NCBI GenBank assembly: GCA_011620645.1
Contig: WOYS01000095.1
Span: forward strand, 1 to 57,438
Origin: Mycobacterium sp.
Lineage (GTDB): Bacteria; Actinomycetota; Actinomycetes; Mycobacteriales; Mycobacteriaceae
Direction of reading: 5' to 3'
DNA: 57,438 nucleotides
Shown here: in pieces, positions 43,150 through 53,548 of the stretch
Layout of the letters: each line of letters begins with the position of its first letter
How positions within the stretch are numbered: position 1 is the first letter of the stretch
The notes under the pieces: model-generated
Seen by the model: only the letters and a program-made list of their open reading frames with translations
Databases searched by the model: none
What the model was told of the DNA's origin: nothing
Program-made: the position numbers and the translations under genes

Positions 43150-43175
43150 GTCGAGGTCGGAACCGCGACGCGTGT

Positions 43176-43191
43176 GTAACGTAGATTTAAC
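43176..43191 (+). promoter_or_regulatory. GlnR-like box upstream of glnA2
   Basis: GTAAC-GTAGAT-TTAAC resembles the actinobacterial GlnR element (GTNAC-N6-GNAAC) with one mismatch. It lies 23 bp upstream of the glnA2 ATG. Binding is inferred. Confidence 0.35.
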
Positions 43192-43213
43192 AGCCTGTAC
43201 CTAGGCTTCCAGC

Positions 43214-44554
43214 ATGGACCGCCAGAAGGAATTTGTGCTGCGCACGCTGGAGGAACGCGATATCCGCTTCGTCCGGTTGTGGTTCACCGACGTGCTCGGA
43301 TACCTGAAGTCGGTGGCTATTGCGCCCGCAGAACTCGAAGGCGCCTTCGAGGAGGGCATCGGATTCGACGGCTCCTCCATCGAGGGCTTCGCCCGGGTGT
43401 CGGAATCCGATACCGTCGCGCGGCCCGATCCGTCGACCTTCCAGGTGCTGCCCTGGACCACGAGCGCCGGCCAGCATCATTCGGCGCGGATGTTCTGCGA
43501 TATCACCATGCCCGACGGCTCCCCGTCGTGGGCGGACTGCCGGCATGTGCTGCGCCGGCAGCTGGCCAAGGCCAGCGGCCTGGGGTTCTCCTGCTATGTG
43601 CACCCCGAGATCGAGTTCTTCCTGCTGAAGCCGGGAGCCGAGGACGGTTCGGTGCCGATCCCGGCCGACAACGGCGGCTACTTCGACCAGACTATTCACG
43701 ACTCGGCCCCCAACTTCCGCAGGCACGCCATCGACGCGTTGGAGCAGATGGGCATCTCAGTCGAGTTCAGCCACCACGAGGGCGCACCCGGCCAGCAGGA
43801 GATCGACCTGCGCTACGCCGACGCCCTGTCGATGGCCGACAACGTGATGACCTTCCGCTACGTCGTCAAGGAGGTCGCGCTGGCCGACGGCGTGTGCGCC
43901 TCGTTCATGCCCAAGCCGTTCGGTGAGTACCCGGGCTCGGCGATGCACACCCACCTCAGCCTGTTCGAGGGCGACACCAATGCCTTCCATAGCCCCGATG
44001 ACCCGCTCCAGCTGTCCGATGTCGCCAAGTCGTTCATCGCAGGCATCCTCGAGCACGCATGCGAGATCAGCGCCGTCACCAATCAGTGGGTCAACTCCTA
44101 TAAGCGTCTGGTGCACGGCGGCGAAGCGCCGACCGCGGCATCCTGGGGTGCGGCCAACCGGTCGGCCCTGGTCCGGGTGCCGATGTACACACCGCGCAAG
44201 GCGTCATCGCGCCGCCTCGAGGTCCGCAGCCCCGACTCGGCCTGCAACCCTTACCTCACCTACGCGGTGCTGCTGGCTGCCGGTCTGCGCGGTGTCGAGA
44301 AGAACTACGTGCTCGGACCCCAGGCCGAGGACAACGTGTGGAGCCTCACCCCCGAGGAGCGGCGCGCCATGGGCTACAAGGAGCTGCCGAGCAGTCTCGG
44401 CATGGCGCTCACTGAGATGGAAACCTCGGAGCTCGTCGCGGAAGCGTTGGGGGAGCACGTGTTCGACTACTTCCTGCGTAACAAGCGCACCGAGTGGGAG
44501 AACTACCGCAGCACGGTCACCCCGTTCGAGTTGAAGCACTATCTGTCGTTGTAG
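43214..44554 (+). CDS. glnA2: Glutamine synthetase GlnA2
   Basis: 446-aa type I-alpha-like glutamine synthetase, next to glnE as in M. tuberculosis Rv2222c. Key regions: FDGSSIEGFARVSESD, CYVHPEIEFFLL (metal Glu), FMPKPFGEYPGSAMHTH, NRSALVRVP. It lacks the extended loop with the adenylylation tyrosine present in GlnA1. It makes glutamine, or possibly gamma-glutamylates another amine. It is followed at 9 bp by glnE. Confidence 0.93.
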   Translation: MDRQKEFVLRTLEERDIRFVRLWFTDVLGYLKSVAIAPAELEGAFEEGIGFDGSSIEGFARVSESDTVARPDPSTFQVLPWTTSAGQHHSARMFCDITMPDGSPSWADCRHVLRRQLAKASGLGFSCYVHPEIEFFLLKPGAEDGSVPIPADNGGYFDQTIHDSAPNFRRHAIDALEQMGISVEFSHHEGAPGQQEIDLRYADALSMADNVMTFRYVVKEVALADGVCASFMPKPFGEYPGSAMHTHLSLFEGDTNAFHSPDDPLQLSDVAKSFIAGILEHACEISAVTNQWVNSYKRLVHGGEAPTAASWGAANRSALVRVPMYTPRKASSRRLEVRSPDSACNPYLTYAVLLAAGLRGVEKNYVLGPQAEDNVWSLTPEERRAMGYKELPSSLGMALTEMETSELVAEALGEHVFDYFLRNKRTEWENYRSTVTPFELKHYLSL

Positions 44555-44563
44555 TTTGGGTGG

Positions 44564-47524
44564 GTGGCCAAACCCGCGACGCAGCGACCCAAGCTGCCAA
44601 GCGTCGGCAGGCTCGGCCTCGTCGAGCTGACCGCACGCGACGACCTGAACCGACTCGGCTGGAACACCGACAATTATGTGGAACTGCTCTGGTCGTTGTC
44701 CAGGGCGCCGGACGCGGACGCTGCCCTACGCACCCTGGTGCGGCTGGCCGACGCACTCGAGTCCGACTGGCAGGAACTCAACTGCGCCCTGCTGAAGGAC
44801 AAGGGGCTGCGCGGCCGGTTGTTCGCGGTGCTGGGTGGCTCGCTGACCCTCGGTGATCATCTGGTCGCCCGGCCGCAGTCCTGGCATCTGCTGGCCGGTG
44901 CCGCGCCGCTACTGCCGGCGCAGGAGCTCCGGCAGTCCTTCGTCGCCGAAGCCGACCGCGCCCCGGATTCGCGGGCGGCGAGCCTGGCGCTGAAGACCCT
45001 CTACCGCGATCGGCTGCTGGTGCTGGCCGGGCTCGATCTGGCGCCGACCGTGGAGAACGAACCGGTGCTGCAGTTCAGCACCGTGGGCGAGCATCTGGCC
45101 GACCTCGCCGATGCCGCACTTGCGGCCGCGCTGCTGGTCGCCGTGAAGACGGTGTGCGGTGACGACACACCTGCACCGGTGATCTCGGTGATCGCGATGG
45201 GCAAAAGCGGTGCCCGCGAACTGAACTATGTCAGCGATGTCGACGTCATCTTCGTGGTGGAGAAGGCCGACGCGATCAGCACCCGGGTCGCGGGGGAGAT
45301 GATGCGTTTCGCGGCGGACACCTTCTTCGAGGTGGACGCGGCCCTGCGGCCCGAGGGCAAGCAGGGCCAGCTGGTACGCACCCTGGAATCCCACATCGCC
45401 TACTACGAGCGCTGGGCCAAGACCTGGGAGTTCCAGGCGCTGCTGAAGGCCCGCCCGGCCGCCGGTGATCCCGAACTCGGCGCCCGCTACGTCGAAGCGT
45501 TGATGCCGATGGTGTGGACCGCCTGTGAGCGCGAGGATTTCGTCGTCGAAGTGCAGGCGATGCGGCGCCGCGTCGAGGAGTTGGTGCCTGCCGGGGTGCG
45601 TGCCCGCGAGATCAAATTGGGCACCGGCGGACTGCGTGATGTCGAATTCGCAGTGCAGCTCCTGCAATTGGTGCACGGTCGCAACGACGAGTCGCTGCAC
45701 GTGGCCTCCACGCTGAATGCGCTCGCCGCACTGGGAGCCGGCGGCTACGTCGGCCGCGACGATGCGGCCAACCTGTCCGCGTCCTACCAGTTCCTCCGTC
45801 TGCTGGAGCACCGGCTGCAACTGCAGCGGCTCAAGCGCACTCACATGCTGCCCGAGTCCGATGATGTCGAGGGCATGCGCTGGCTGGCGCGCGCTGCGCA
45901 CATGCGACCCGACGGTCAGCACGACGCCCTCGGCGTGCTGCGTCAGGAACTCAAGCGCCAAAGCCTGCGGGTGTCGCGCCTGCACGCCAAGCTGTTCTAT
46001 CAGCCGCTACTGGAATCGGTTGGCAAGCCGGGCTTCTCGGATGTCTTGTCGCCTGAAGCGGCCGAACGGCAGCTCGCGGCACTCGGGTACGAGGGGCCGC
46101 AGAGCGCACTGACCCATCTGGCCGCGCTGGCCGGCGAGAGCGGCAGACGTGGCCGGGTGCAGCAGGTGCTGCTGCCCACGCTGCTGGACTGGCTGTCGGA
46201 TACCCCCGATCCCGACGCTGGGCTGTTGTTCTACCGGCGGCTCAGCGAGGAACTCGGGGATCTGCGGTGGTATCTGTCGACCTTGCGTGACGAGAGTTCG
46301 GTCGCCAAACGGCTGATGCGGGTTCTTGGCACCTCGGCCTACGTGCCGGATCTGCTGATGCGGGCACCCGAAGTGATCCAGCTGTACGCCGACGGCCCCA
46401 GCGGCCCCAAATTGCTTGAGGCGGACCCGGATACGGTGGGGCGCGCGCTGGTCGCGGCGGCGGGTCGGCATCAGGACCCGGCGCGGGCGATCGCCGCGGC
46501 ACGGACGTTGCGCCGTCATGAACTGGCCCGCATCGCCTCCGCAGACCTGCTGGGCATGCTCGAGGTGACCGATGTGTGCCGGGCTCTCACCTCGATCTGG
46601 GTGGCGGTGCTGCAGGCCGCCCTCGAGGTGGTGATCCGCGACATGACTCCCGCTGGTGGTCCGCCTGCGCGTATTGCGGTGATCGGGATGGGCCGCCTCG
46701 GCGGCGGCGAGCTCGGCTACGGGTCGGACGCCGATGTGATGTTCGTCTGTGAGCCTTCTGAAGGAGTCGATGAAGCCGTCGCGATGAAGTGGTCAGCGAC
46801 GGTCGCCGAACAGGTGCGGGCGCTGCCGGGTACACCCAGCGCCGACCCGCCATTGGAGGTCGACATCGGGCTGCGACCGGAGGGCCGTAACGGCCCGCTG
46901 GTGCGGACACTGTCCTCGTACGAGGCGTATTACGCGCAGTGGGCGCAGCCCTGGGAAATTCAGGCCCTGCTGCGGGCGCACCGGGTGGCCGGCGATGCCG
47001 AACTCGGCGAGCGATTCCTGTTGATGGCCGACAAGACCCGCTATCCCACCGGCGGGGTGTCCGCCGATACGGTGCGGGAGATCCGGCGGGTCAAGGCGCG
47101 GGTGGACGCCGAACGACTGCCCCGCGGAGCGGACCCGAACACCCACACCAAGCTGGGCCGCGGGGGTCTGGCCGATATCGAGTGGACGGTGCAGCTGCTG
47201 CAACTGCGGTTCGGGCAGAAGATCCCGTCATTGCATAACACGTCGACGCTGCAGGCACTCGACGCCATCGGGGCCGCGGAACTGGTCGCCGAGAGCGACG
47301 TCGCGCGGCTGCGCGAGGCCTGGTTGACCGCCACCCGGGCCCGCAACGCGCTGGTGCTGGTCAAGGGCAAGCCCACCGACCAGCTGCCGGGACCGGGACG
47401 GCAACTGAATGCCGTTGCGGCAGCGGCAGGTTGGCCAGGCGGTGATGGCGGTGAGTTCCTGGACAACTACCTTCGGGTGACGCGGCGCGCGAAAGCCGTG
47501 GTGCTCAAAGTGTTCGGGAGCTAG
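44564..47524 (+). CDS. glnE: Glutamine synthetase adenylyltransferase
   Basis: 986-aa bifunctional enzyme with two nucleotidyltransferase halves. The N-terminal deadenylylase half has [20 protein letters not shown]; the C-terminal adenylylase half has [21 protein letters not shown]. Both show the GS-X10-DXD-type motif. It sets GlnA1 activity by AMP attachment to its tyrosine. Start GTG 44564, cotranscribed with glnA2. Confidence 0.95.
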   Translation: MAKPATQRPKLPSVGRLGLVELTARDDLNRLGWNTDNYVELLWSLSRAPDADAALRTLVRLADALESDWQELNCALLKDKGLRGRLFAVLGGSLTLGDHLVARPQSWHLLAGAAPLLPAQELRQSFVAEADRAPDSRAASLALKTLYRDRLLVLAGLDLAPTVENEPVLQFSTVGEHLADLADAALAAALLVAVKTVCGDDTPAPVISVIAMGKSGARELNYVSDVDVIFVVEKADAISTRVAGEMMRFAADTFFEVDAALRPEGKQGQLVRTLESHIAYYERWAKTWEFQALLKARPAAGDPELGARYVEALMPMVWTACEREDFVVEVQAMRRRVEELVPAGVRAREIKLGTGGLRDVEFAVQLLQLVHGRNDESLHVASTLNALAALGAGGYVGRDDAANLSASYQFLRLLEHRLQLQRLKRTHMLPESDDVEGMRWLARAAHMRPDGQHDALGVLRQELKRQSLRVSRLHAKLFYQPLLESVGKPGFSDVLSPEAAERQLAALGYEGPQSALTHLAALAGESGRRGRVQQVLLPTLLDWLSDTPDPDAGLLFYRRLSEELGDLRWYLSTLRDESSVAKRLMRVLGTSAYVPDLLMRAPEVIQLYADGPSGPKLLEADPDTVGRALVAAAGRHQDPARAIAAARTLRRHELARIASADLLGMLEVTDVCRALTSIWVAVLQAALEVVIRDMTPAGGPPARIAVIGMGRLGGGELGYGSDADVMFVCEPSEGVDEAVAMKWSATVAEQVRALPGTPSADPPLEVDIGLRPEGRNGPLVRTLSSYEAYYAQWAQPWEIQALLRAHRVAGDAELGERFLLMADKTRYPTGGVSADTVREIRRVKARVDAERLPRGADPNTHTKLGRGGLADIEWTVQLLQLRFGQKIPSLHNTSTLQALDAIGAAELVAESDVARLREAWLTATRARNALVLVKGKPTDQLPGPGRQLNAVAAAAGWPGGDGGEFLDNYLRVTRRAKAVVLKVFGS

Positions 47525-47536
47525 GTCACTTATTTG

Positions 47537-47962
47537 CTACTCAGAATCGGTTTGGGTCCGCAGCCTGTCCAGGGAATACGGGCCGGGGCCGGTGAAGACC
47601 AGCAGGAAGAATGCGAAACAGAACAGAATCGGGGGCAGGCCGCCATTGCCGCCGTACTCCGGCGAGACGATCGGCCACAGGCCCAGCGGCTGATGCTGCC
47701 AGAAGTAGGCAACCGCCATCGCGCCGGACGAGATGAAGGCGGCGGCGCGGGTGAACAGGCCGAACATGATGAGCAACCCGGCGACTAGTTCGATCAGGCT
47801 CGCATACCAGCCCGGCCAGTCGCCGAGGGGCTGAATCATGGCGATGGGCCAGCCGAACATCTTCGAGGTACCGAATGCGGCGAACAGGAAACCGAAGACC
47901 ACCCGGAAAAGACTCAGCACCGACGGTGCCAGCGCGTCCAGGCGGGAGGACAGCTCGACCAT
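47537..47962 (-). CDS. DoxX family membrane protein
   Basis: 141-aa protein with four hydrophobic segments: LSLFRVVFGFLFAAFGTSKM, LIELVAGLLIMFGLF, AAFISSGAMAVAYFW and LPPILFCFAFFLLVF. DoxX proteins are linked to redox and oxidative-stress complexes in mycobacteria. In M. tuberculosis no gene lies between glnE and glnA1, so this one is an addition here. It reads in the same direction as glnA1, 72 bp after its stop. Confidence 0.85.
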   Translation of the reverse strand: MVELSSRLDALAPSVLSLFRVVFGFLFAAFGTSKMFGWPIAMIQPLGDWPGWYASLIELVAGLLIMFGLFTRAAAFISSGAMAVAYFWQHQPLGLWPIVSPEYGGNGGLPPILFCFAFFLLVFTGPGPYSLDRLRTQTDSE

Positions 47963-48034
47963 GTGTTGACCTTACAAAGCAATCGGGCCGAGCGGTGTAT
48001 CCGCCCGGCCCGAATGTTGCCCTGTGGAGCAGAC

Positions 48035-49471
48035 TTAGACGTCGTAATACAGCGAGAACTCGTAGGGATGAGGCCGGATCTGGATCGGCAGGATCTCGTT
48101 CTCACGCTTGTAGGAGATCCAGGTCTCGATCAGGTCGTCGGTGAACACGCCACCCTCGGTGAGGTATTCGTGATCCTCTTCGAGCCTGTCGATCACCGCG
48201 GCCAGTGATGTCGGGGCCTGCGGGATGTTGGCGGCCTCGTCCGGCGGCAGCTCGTAGAGGTCCTTGTCGACCGGTGCGAGCGGCTCGATCTTCTTCTTGA
48301 TGCCGTCGATACCGGCCATCAGCATCGCCGCGAACGCCAGGTACGGGTTGCCCGAGCTGTCTGGGCAACGGAATTCGAGGCGCTTGGCCTTCGGGTTGTT
48401 GCCGGTGATCGGGATTCGGACACAGGCAGAGCGGTTGCGCTGGCTGTACACCAGGTTGATCGGCGCCTCGTAGCCAGGCACCAGGCGCTTGTAGGAGTTC
48501 ACCGTGGGGTTGGTGAACGCCAGCAGCGACGGTGCGTGGTGCAGGATGCCGCCGATGTAGTGGCGCGCCATATCCGACAGACCCGCGTAGCCCGACTCGT
48601 CGTGGAACAGCGGCTTGCCGTCCTTCCACAGCGACTGGTGGGCGTGCATACCCGAACCGTTGTCACCGAACAGCGGCTTGGGCATGAAGGTGACGGTCTT
48701 GCCGTTCTGCCACGCCGTGTTCTTGATGATGTACTTGAACAGCAGCACATCGTCAGCCGCAGCCAGCAACGTGTCGAACTTATAGTTGATCTCGGACTGG
48801 CCGCCGGTGCCGACCTCGTGATGGCCGCGCTCCAGGACGAACCCGGCATTTTGCAGGTTGGTGGCCATCTCGTCGCGCAGGTCGACGTAGTGGTCATACG
48901 GCGCCACCGGGAAGTAGCCGCCCTTGGTGCGCACTTTGTAACCGCGGTTGGGGGAGCCGTCGGCCTCGTAGGGCTCGCCGCTGTTCCACCAGCCCGACTC
49001 GGAGTCGACTTCGTAGAAGGTGCCGTTGATCTTCGAGTCGAAACTCACCGAGTCGAAGATGTAGAACTCGGCCTCGGCACCGAAGAAGCAGGTGTCGGCG
49101 ATACCGGTGCTGGTGAGGTAGTTCTCCGCCTTGCGGGCGACGTTGCGCGGGTCGCGCGAATACGCCTCACGGGTGAACGGATCATGCACGAAGAAGCTGA
49201 GGTTCAGTGTCTTGGCCGCCCGGAACGGATCGATGCGTGCCGTGTTGGGATCGGGCAGCAGCATCATGTCGGATTCGTGGATCGACTGGAAGCCGCGCAC
49301 GGAGGAGCCGTCGAAGGCCAGCCCGTCCTCGAACACGCTCTCATCGAATGCCGCTGCCGGGATCGAGAAGTGCTGGACGACACCGGGCAGATCGCAGAAG
49401 CGAATGTCGACGTACTCGACCTTCTCGTCCTGGATCAGCTTGAAGATGTCATCGGAGGTCTTTTCTGCCAC
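48035..49471 (-). CDS. glnA1: Glutamine synthetase GlnA1
   Basis: 478-aa type I-beta glutamine synthetase, the main ammonia-assimilating enzyme. [44 protein letters not shown] and the adenylylation site DLYELPPDE identify it; the last is the target of GlnE encoded 500 bp away. Start GTG 49471 with AAAGGAG upstream; translation from 49519 lacks support. Actinobacterial GlnA1 can also be exported without a signal peptide. Confidence 0.96.
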   Translation of the reverse strand: MAEKTSDDIFKLIQDEKVEYVDIRFCDLPGVVQHFSIPAAAFDESVFEDGLAFDGSSVRGFQSIHESDMMLLPDPNTARIDPFRAAKTLNLSFFVHDPFTREAYSRDPRNVARKAENYLTSTGIADTCFFGAEAEFYIFDSVSFDSKINGTFYEVDSESGWWNSGEPYEADGSPNRGYKVRTKGGYFPVAPYDHYVDLRDEMATNLQNAGFVLERGHHEVGTGGQSEINYKFDTLLAAADDVLLFKYIIKNTAWQNGKTVTFMPKPLFGDNGSGMHAHQSLWKDGKPLFHDESGYAGLSDMARHYIGGILHHAPSLLAFTNPTVNSYKRLVPGYEAPINLVYSQRNRSACVRIPITGNNPKAKRLEFRCPDSSGNPYLAFAAMLMAGIDGIKKKIEPLAPVDKDLYELPPDEAANIPQAPTSLAAVIDRLEEDHEYLTEGGVFTDDLIETWISYKRENEILPIQIRPHPYEFSLYYDV

Positions 49472-49544
49472 TACGAATTCTCCTTTTTCTGGTGACCCGC
49501 GCGTAGACGCTAAGGACACGATGTTGCACGGTCGTCAACCATAT

Positions 49545-49560
49545 ATTGCGCGGACGTAAC
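49545..49560 (-). promoter_or_regulatory. GlnR-like box upstream of glnA1
   Basis: On the minus strand GTTAC-GTCCGC-GCAAT is close to the GlnR element, with one mismatch at the last base, 74 bp upstream of the glnA1 start. It lies in the divergent region shared with the RDD gene. Confidence 0.3.
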
Positions 49561-49588
49561 GCAAACGCTTCCGCTCTATGCTGGTTTT

Positions 49589-50053
49589 ATGGCCCGTGAA
49601 CTCTCATCCTGGTTGTCCGGACCGGAACCTTCAAGCTCGGTTGCCCCCAATGACTACCCCGGGTACCGATTGGGACTACCTCAGCACGGGCCGGGGTCGA
49701 TCGCCGGATTCGGTCGGCGGAGCGCCGCACTGCTGGTTGACTGGTTCATCGCCTACGGTCTGGCCGCGCTCGCGATGAGCCTGGGGCTGGTGTCGATGCA
49801 GGCGTTGTCCACCGCGGTGTTGGTGATCTGGCTGGTGCTGGGTGCAGCATCGGTGCGGCTCTTCAGCTTCACCCCCGGCCAGCTGGCGCTCGGCCTGATG
49901 GTGGTGTCCGCCGACAACCGCCAGCACGTCGGCTTGGGCCGCGCGGTGGTCCGCGGTCTGCTGGTGGCATTGGTGGTACCGCCGTTGTTCAGCGATACCG
50001 ATCAGCGCGGCCTGCACGACCAGGCCACCAAGACCGCTGTCGTGCGGCGATGA
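49589..50053 (+). CDS. RDD family membrane protein (Rv2219A-like)
   Basis: 154-aa RDD protein. The family signature is GFGRRSAALLVDWFIAYGLA, followed by VLVIWLVLGAASVRLFSF and GQLALGLMVVSADNRQ. Two or three membrane helices. Function is not established; some RDD proteins act in ion transport. Divergent from glnA1. Confidence 0.87.
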   Translation: MARELSSWLSGPEPSSSVAPNDYPGYRLGLPQHGPGSIAGFGRRSAALLVDWFIAYGLAALAMSLGLVSMQALSTAVLVIWLVLGAASVRLFSFTPGQLALGLMVVSADNRQHVGLGRAVVRGLLVALVVPPLFSDTDQRGLHDQATKTAVVRR

Positions 50054-50133
50054 GCGCTTGCGCGAAGAGCAGACGGTACCGATGAGCGCTTGCGCGAAGA
50101 GCAGACGGTACCGATGAGCGCTTGCGCGAAGAG
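50049..50133 (+). repeat. 32-bp tandem repeat, 2.7 copies
   Basis: Two complete 32-bp units (50049-50080, 50081-50112) and 21 bp of a third, beginning GATGAGCGCTTGCGCGAAGA and ending CAGACGGTACC. The first copy includes the stop codon of the RDD gene; the third ends 5 bp before the DUF4191 stop codon. Confidence 0.9.
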
Positions 50134-50138
50134 TGCAA

Positions 50139-50906
50139 CTATTTGCGGCGTACGGTGCGCTGCACGCCACGCGTCTTGGCGCCGGCGGGCATGGGGCCCT
50201 TGGGCATTGCGGCCGGCCCGATCTTGGAGCCCAGGGCGACCAGCCGGGATTCCAGCGCATCCATCTGCTTGGTGGTGATATTGGCAGGCAGCTTGTTCAG
50301 GTGGCGCTCCAGTTTGGCCAGCGGCACCCCGCCGTCTTCGTTGCCGATCACGATGTCGTAGATCGGGACATCGCCGACGAGGCGGGCGGTGCGCTTCTTC
50401 TCCTGGGCAAGCAGCGGTTTGACGCGGGAGGCCGAACCCTCACCGACGAGGATCACGCCCGGACGACCGATCACCCGGTGCACCGCGTCGAAATGTCCGG
50501 TGGCCGCGACGCCGGGGGTCACCCGCCACCGGCCCCGCAGATTGTCCAGCGCCCACGCGGCCGCTCCGGTCTGGCCCTCGGCCTTCTTGTAGACCGACTT
50601 CTGCGCTCGCCGACCGAAGATGATGAAGGCGACCAGGGCGCCGAGGATCACCCCGAGCGGGATCAGCATGTACATGGTGAAACCGCCGGCGAAGATGCCG
50701 AGCGCCACCGATGCGGCCACGATCAGGACGAACGCCCCGATCATGTACGGCAGCAGCCGCTTGTCCTCTTTGCGCTGAATCTGGAAGGCCTGCCACAGCT
50801 GGCTGCGGCGCTGCTTCGAGGCGGCCTTGCGGGTGGCCTTCGCCTCATTTTTGGCGGCGCGATCAGCGGCCTTCTTGTCAGCGGCGGGGTTGCGTGATTT
50901 CGCCAT
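50139..50906 (-). CDS. DUF4191 membrane protein (Rv2219-like)
   Basis: 255-aa protein with a lysine/arginine-rich N-terminus, two hydrophobic helices (LPYMIGAFVLIVAASVALG and MYMLIPLGVILGALVAFII) and a soluble C-terminal domain containing RPGVILVGEG. A conserved actinobacterial family of unknown function next to lipA, 4 bp after its stop. Confidence 0.88.
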   Translation of the reverse strand: MAKSRNPAADKKAADRAAKNEAKATRKAASKQRRSQLWQAFQIQRKEDKRLLPYMIGAFVLIVAASVALGIFAGGFTMYMLIPLGVILGALVAFIIFGRRAQKSVYKKAEGQTGAAAWALDNLRGRWRVTPGVAATGHFDAVHRVIGRPGVILVGEGSASRVKPLLAQEKKRTARLVGDVPIYDIVIGNEDGGVPLAKLERHLNKLPANITTKQMDALESRLVALGSKIGPAAMPKGPMPAGAKTRGVQRTVRRK

Positions 50907-50910
50907 CAGA

Positions 50911-51963
50911 TCAGGATACGGGTGGCGTCACGCTCGCCCGGACCCGCGCCGCCTGCTCGTAGAGCCGACCCGCACGGTAGGACGAACGCACCAATGGGCC
51001 GGCCAGCACACCGGCGAAACCGAGGCCCTCGGCGAACGTCGTGAACTCGACGAATTCGTCGGGGTGCACCCACCGGTGCACCGGATGATGGCGCGGCGAC
51101 GGGCGCAGGTACTGGGTGATGGTGATGATGTCGCAGCCCGCCTCGCGCAGGTCGGCCAGCGCGGTGTGCACTTCGTCGGGTGTCTCGCCCATGCCCAGGA
51201 TGAGGTTGCTCTTGGTCACCAGGCCGAAGTCACGGGCGGCGGTGATGACATCGAGGCTGCGCTGGTAGCGGAACGCCGGCCGGATCCGCTTGAAGATGCG
51301 CGGCACCGTTTCGACATTGTGCGCGAACACTTCCGGTCGCGACTCGAAAACCACTTCGAGCAGCGAAGGGACGGCGTTGAAGTCCGGCGCCAACAGTTCC
51401 ACGCCGGTGTTGGGGTTCAGGGCGTGGATCTGGCGGACGGTCTCGGCGTACAGCCACGCGCCGCCATCGCGCAGGTCATCGCGGGCCACCCCGGTCACCG
51501 TCGAGTACCGCAGCCCCATGGCCTGCACGCTCTCGGCGACCCGGCGGGGCTCGTCACGGTCGAGCTCGGCCGGCTTGCCGGTGTCGATCTGGCAGAAGTC
51601 GCAGCGTCGGGTGCACTGCTCGCCACCGATGAGGAAGGTGGCCTCGCGGTCCTCCCAGCACTCGTAGATGTTGGGGCAGCCAGCCTCTTCGCACACCGTG
51701 TGCAGACCCTCGCGGCGCACCAGACTCTTCAGCTCGGTGTACTCCGGGCCGGTGCGTAGCTTGGTTTTGATCCACGGCGGCTTGCGCTCGATAGGCGTCT
51801 CGGCGTTCCGGACTTCCAATCTCAGCAGTTTTCGACCTTCGGGCTGTGCCGCTCCTCCGGTCGCTTCGCTCCTGCCCGCCGTAACATTCCCCCCGGTCGC
51901 TTCGCTCCTGCCCGCCGTAACATTCCCCCCGGTCGCTTCGCTCCTGCCCGCCGTAACATTCAC
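50911..51963 (-). CDS. lipA: Lipoyl synthase with repeated N-terminus
   Basis: 350-aa radical-SAM enzyme that inserts two sulfurs into octanoyl-protein to make lipoate. Auxiliary cluster [15 protein letters not shown] cluster CTRRCDFC. Start GTG 51963 overlaps the lipB stop (GTGA), so lipB-lipA are coupled. The first 37 residues are V followed by three copies of [12 protein letters not shown], encoded by a 36-bp tandem repeat. Homology to other LipA proteins begins only after them ([20 protein letters not shown]). The repeat adds a disordered tail absent from M. tuberculosis LipA. Confidence 0.94.
   Translation of the reverse strand: MNVTAGRSEATGGNVTAGRSEATGGNVTAGRSEATGGAAQPEGRKLLRLEVRNAETPIERKPPWIKTKLRTGPEYTELKSLVRREGLHTVCEEAGCPNIYECWEDREATFLIGGEQCTRRCDFCQIDTGKPAELDRDEPRRVAESVQAMGLRYSTVTGVARDDLRDGGAWLYAETVRQIHALNPNTGVELLAPDFNAVPSLLEVVFESRPEVFAHNVETVPRIFKRIRPAFRYQRSLDVITAARDFGLVTKSNLILGMGETPDEVHTALADLREAGCDIITITQYLRPSPRHHPVHRWVHPDEFVEFTTFAEGLGFAGVLAGPLVRSSYRAGRLYEQAARVRASVTPPVS
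51857..51960 (-). repeat. 36-bp in-frame tandem repeat in lipA 5' end
   Basis: Copies at 51857-51892, 51893-51928 and 51929-51960 (32 of 36 bp), identical where they overlap. The unit is a multiple of 3, so copy-number change keeps the lipA frame. It contains the 21-bp element also found beside panB. Confidence 0.9.
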
Positions 51964-52622
51964 TGTGACGATGCTACTCGGATGCGCCCGTCCAGCGCGT
52001 CCGCGACGGCGTCTGCTATAGCCGTCGTGACATCGTTCACCCCGACCCGGCGGCCCAGTTCGTCGGTCAGCGATGTGACCCCGGCATCGGTGATCCCGCA
52101 CGGGATGATGCCGCCGAAGGCGCCCAGATCGCAGTCGCAGTTGAGGGCGAACCCGTGCTGGGTCACCCCGCGTGCCACCCGGATGCCGATGGCGCCGATC
52201 TTGCGGGCCGGGGAGCCGGGCACCCACACCCCGGAGCGACCCTCCACGCGTCCTGCACCAACACCGAGCGCCGCGCACACGGTGATGAGTGCTTCCTCAA
52301 GGCGCCGAACGAAATTCACCACATCCAGGGGCTCGGCGAGACCGATGATCGGGTAGCCGACCAGCTGACCTGGTCCGTGCCAGGTGATCTTGCCGCCCCG
52401 ATCGGTGTCCACCACGGGTATGCCATCCGCGGGCCGCTCTTCGGGAAGCGTCCGCTTGCCCGCGGTGTACACCGGCGGGTGCTCCAGCAGCAGCAGGGTG
52501 TCCGGGCCGCCTGCCATCCGCTCCTCGACGATCTCGCGCTGCAACTGCCAGGCCTCGCGGTAATCGACGGTGCCCAGCAGCTTGACCTGCATCGGGGCCG
52601 ATGACGACCGGATCGATTCCAT
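51960..52622 (-). CDS. lipB: Octanoyl-(acyl carrier protein) transferase
   Basis: 220-aa LipB. It moves octanoate from acyl carrier protein to lipoyl domains. Conserved [37 protein letters not shown] (catalytic Lys) and [12 protein letters not shown] (catalytic Cys). ATG 52622 is preferred; TTG 52631 is an in-frame alternative. Confidence 0.94.
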   Translation of the reverse strand: MESIRSSSAPMQVKLLGTVDYREAWQLQREIVEERMAGGPDTLLLLEHPPVYTAGKRTLPEERPADGIPVVDTDRGGKITWHGPGQLVGYPIIGLAEPLDVVNFVRRLEEALITVCAALGVGAGRVEGRSGVWVPGSPARKIGAIGIRVARGVTQHGFALNCDCDLGAFGGIIPCGITDAGVTSLTDELGRRVGVNDVTTAIADAVADALDGRIRVASSQ

Positions 52623-52633
52623 ACCGGACAACG

Positions 52634-53536
52634 CTACGCGGATGGTGCGCCTGCGGTGGCGTAGGCCAGTGCCTCGCCGACGGTGTTGTGGTGGAACACG
52701 AACCCGGCCTGCTCGAGCGCTGCGGGGATGGCCCGCTGCCCGCCGAGCAGACCCTCGTCGGCGAACTCGCCGAGTACGGCACGCAATGCGAAGCTGGGCG
52801 CGATCATCGGAGTGGGCCGGTTCAGGGTGCGGCCCAGTGCCGAGGTGAACTCACCGTTGGTGACCGGTGCGGGCCCGGTGAAATTGACCGGGCCGACCAG
52901 TTCGTCGTGGGTGACGGCGAACAGCATCGCCCGCACCTGATCCTCCAGGCTGATCCACGGAAAGTACTGGCGTCCGTTGCCGAGCCGGGCTCCCATGCCG
53001 AGCGCGAACAGTGGCCGCAGCCGGCTGAGCATCCCGCCGCCGGGCGACAGCACCAGCCCGGTGCGCAGGGACACCACCCGGGCGCCGGCGGCGGTGGCGG
53101 GAGCCGTGGCCGCCTCCCAGTCGGCGCACAACTGGGCCAGGAAACCGGCGCCGTGCGGCGTGTTCTCGTCCACGACGCGGTCGCGGGTGTCGCCGTAGTA
53201 GCCCACCGCGCTCGCGTTGAGCAGCAGTGGCACCCCGGCTTCGGCGACCGCGGCGGCGAGCACGTCGGTGGGCCCGACCCGGCTGTCGCGCAGGCTCTGC
53301 TTGAAGGCGCCCGACCACCGCTTGGCGCCGACGCCGACGCCGCACAGGTTGACCACGGCGTCGACGCCGGCGATTTCACCGACGTCGAACTCACCGGTGT
53401 CCGGATTCCAGAACACCTCGTCGGCGGTCGCGGGCCTGCGACGCACGATGCGCACCACGCGGTGATCGGCCGTGCGCAACGCCGTCGTCAGCGCTGAGCC
53501 GATCAAGCCCGAGGAACCTGCGATCGCGACGACCAT
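52634..53536 (-). CDS. TIGR01777/SDR-like epimerase family protein (Rv2216-like)
   Basis: 300-aa extended short-chain dehydrogenase-fold protein. The nucleotide-binding start is [27 protein letters not shown] is the YfcH/TIGR01777 hallmark and replaces the usual YxxxK. Reaction unknown; some relatives affect cell division. ATG 53536 or GTG 53545, immediately after dlaT. Confidence 0.88.
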   Translation of the reverse strand: MVVAIAGSSGLIGSALTTALRTADHRVVRIVRRRPATADEVFWNPDTGEFDVGEIAGVDAVVNLCGVGVGAKRWSGAFKQSLRDSRVGPTDVLAAAVAEAGVPLLLNASAVGYYGDTRDRVVDENTPHGAGFLAQLCADWEAATAPATAAGARVVSLRTGLVLSPGGGMLSRLRPLFALGMGARLGNGRQYFPWISLEDQVRAMLFAVTHDELVGPVNFTGPAPVTNGEFTSALGRTLNRPTPMIAPSFALRAVLGEFADEGLLGGQRAIPAALEQAGFVFHHNTVGEALAYATAGAPSA

Positions 53537-53548
53537 GGCGGTCACCGG

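Noticed and set aside
50049..51960. CRISPR-like repeats (32 bp and 36 bp units)
   Set aside because: Units are directly adjacent with no spacers, and no cas genes are nearby. They are plain tandem repeats.
51964..52278. Extended N-terminus of LipA up to 52278
   Set aside because: This part is antisense-frame reading of lipB. The GTG at 51963 overlapping the lipB stop is the natural start.
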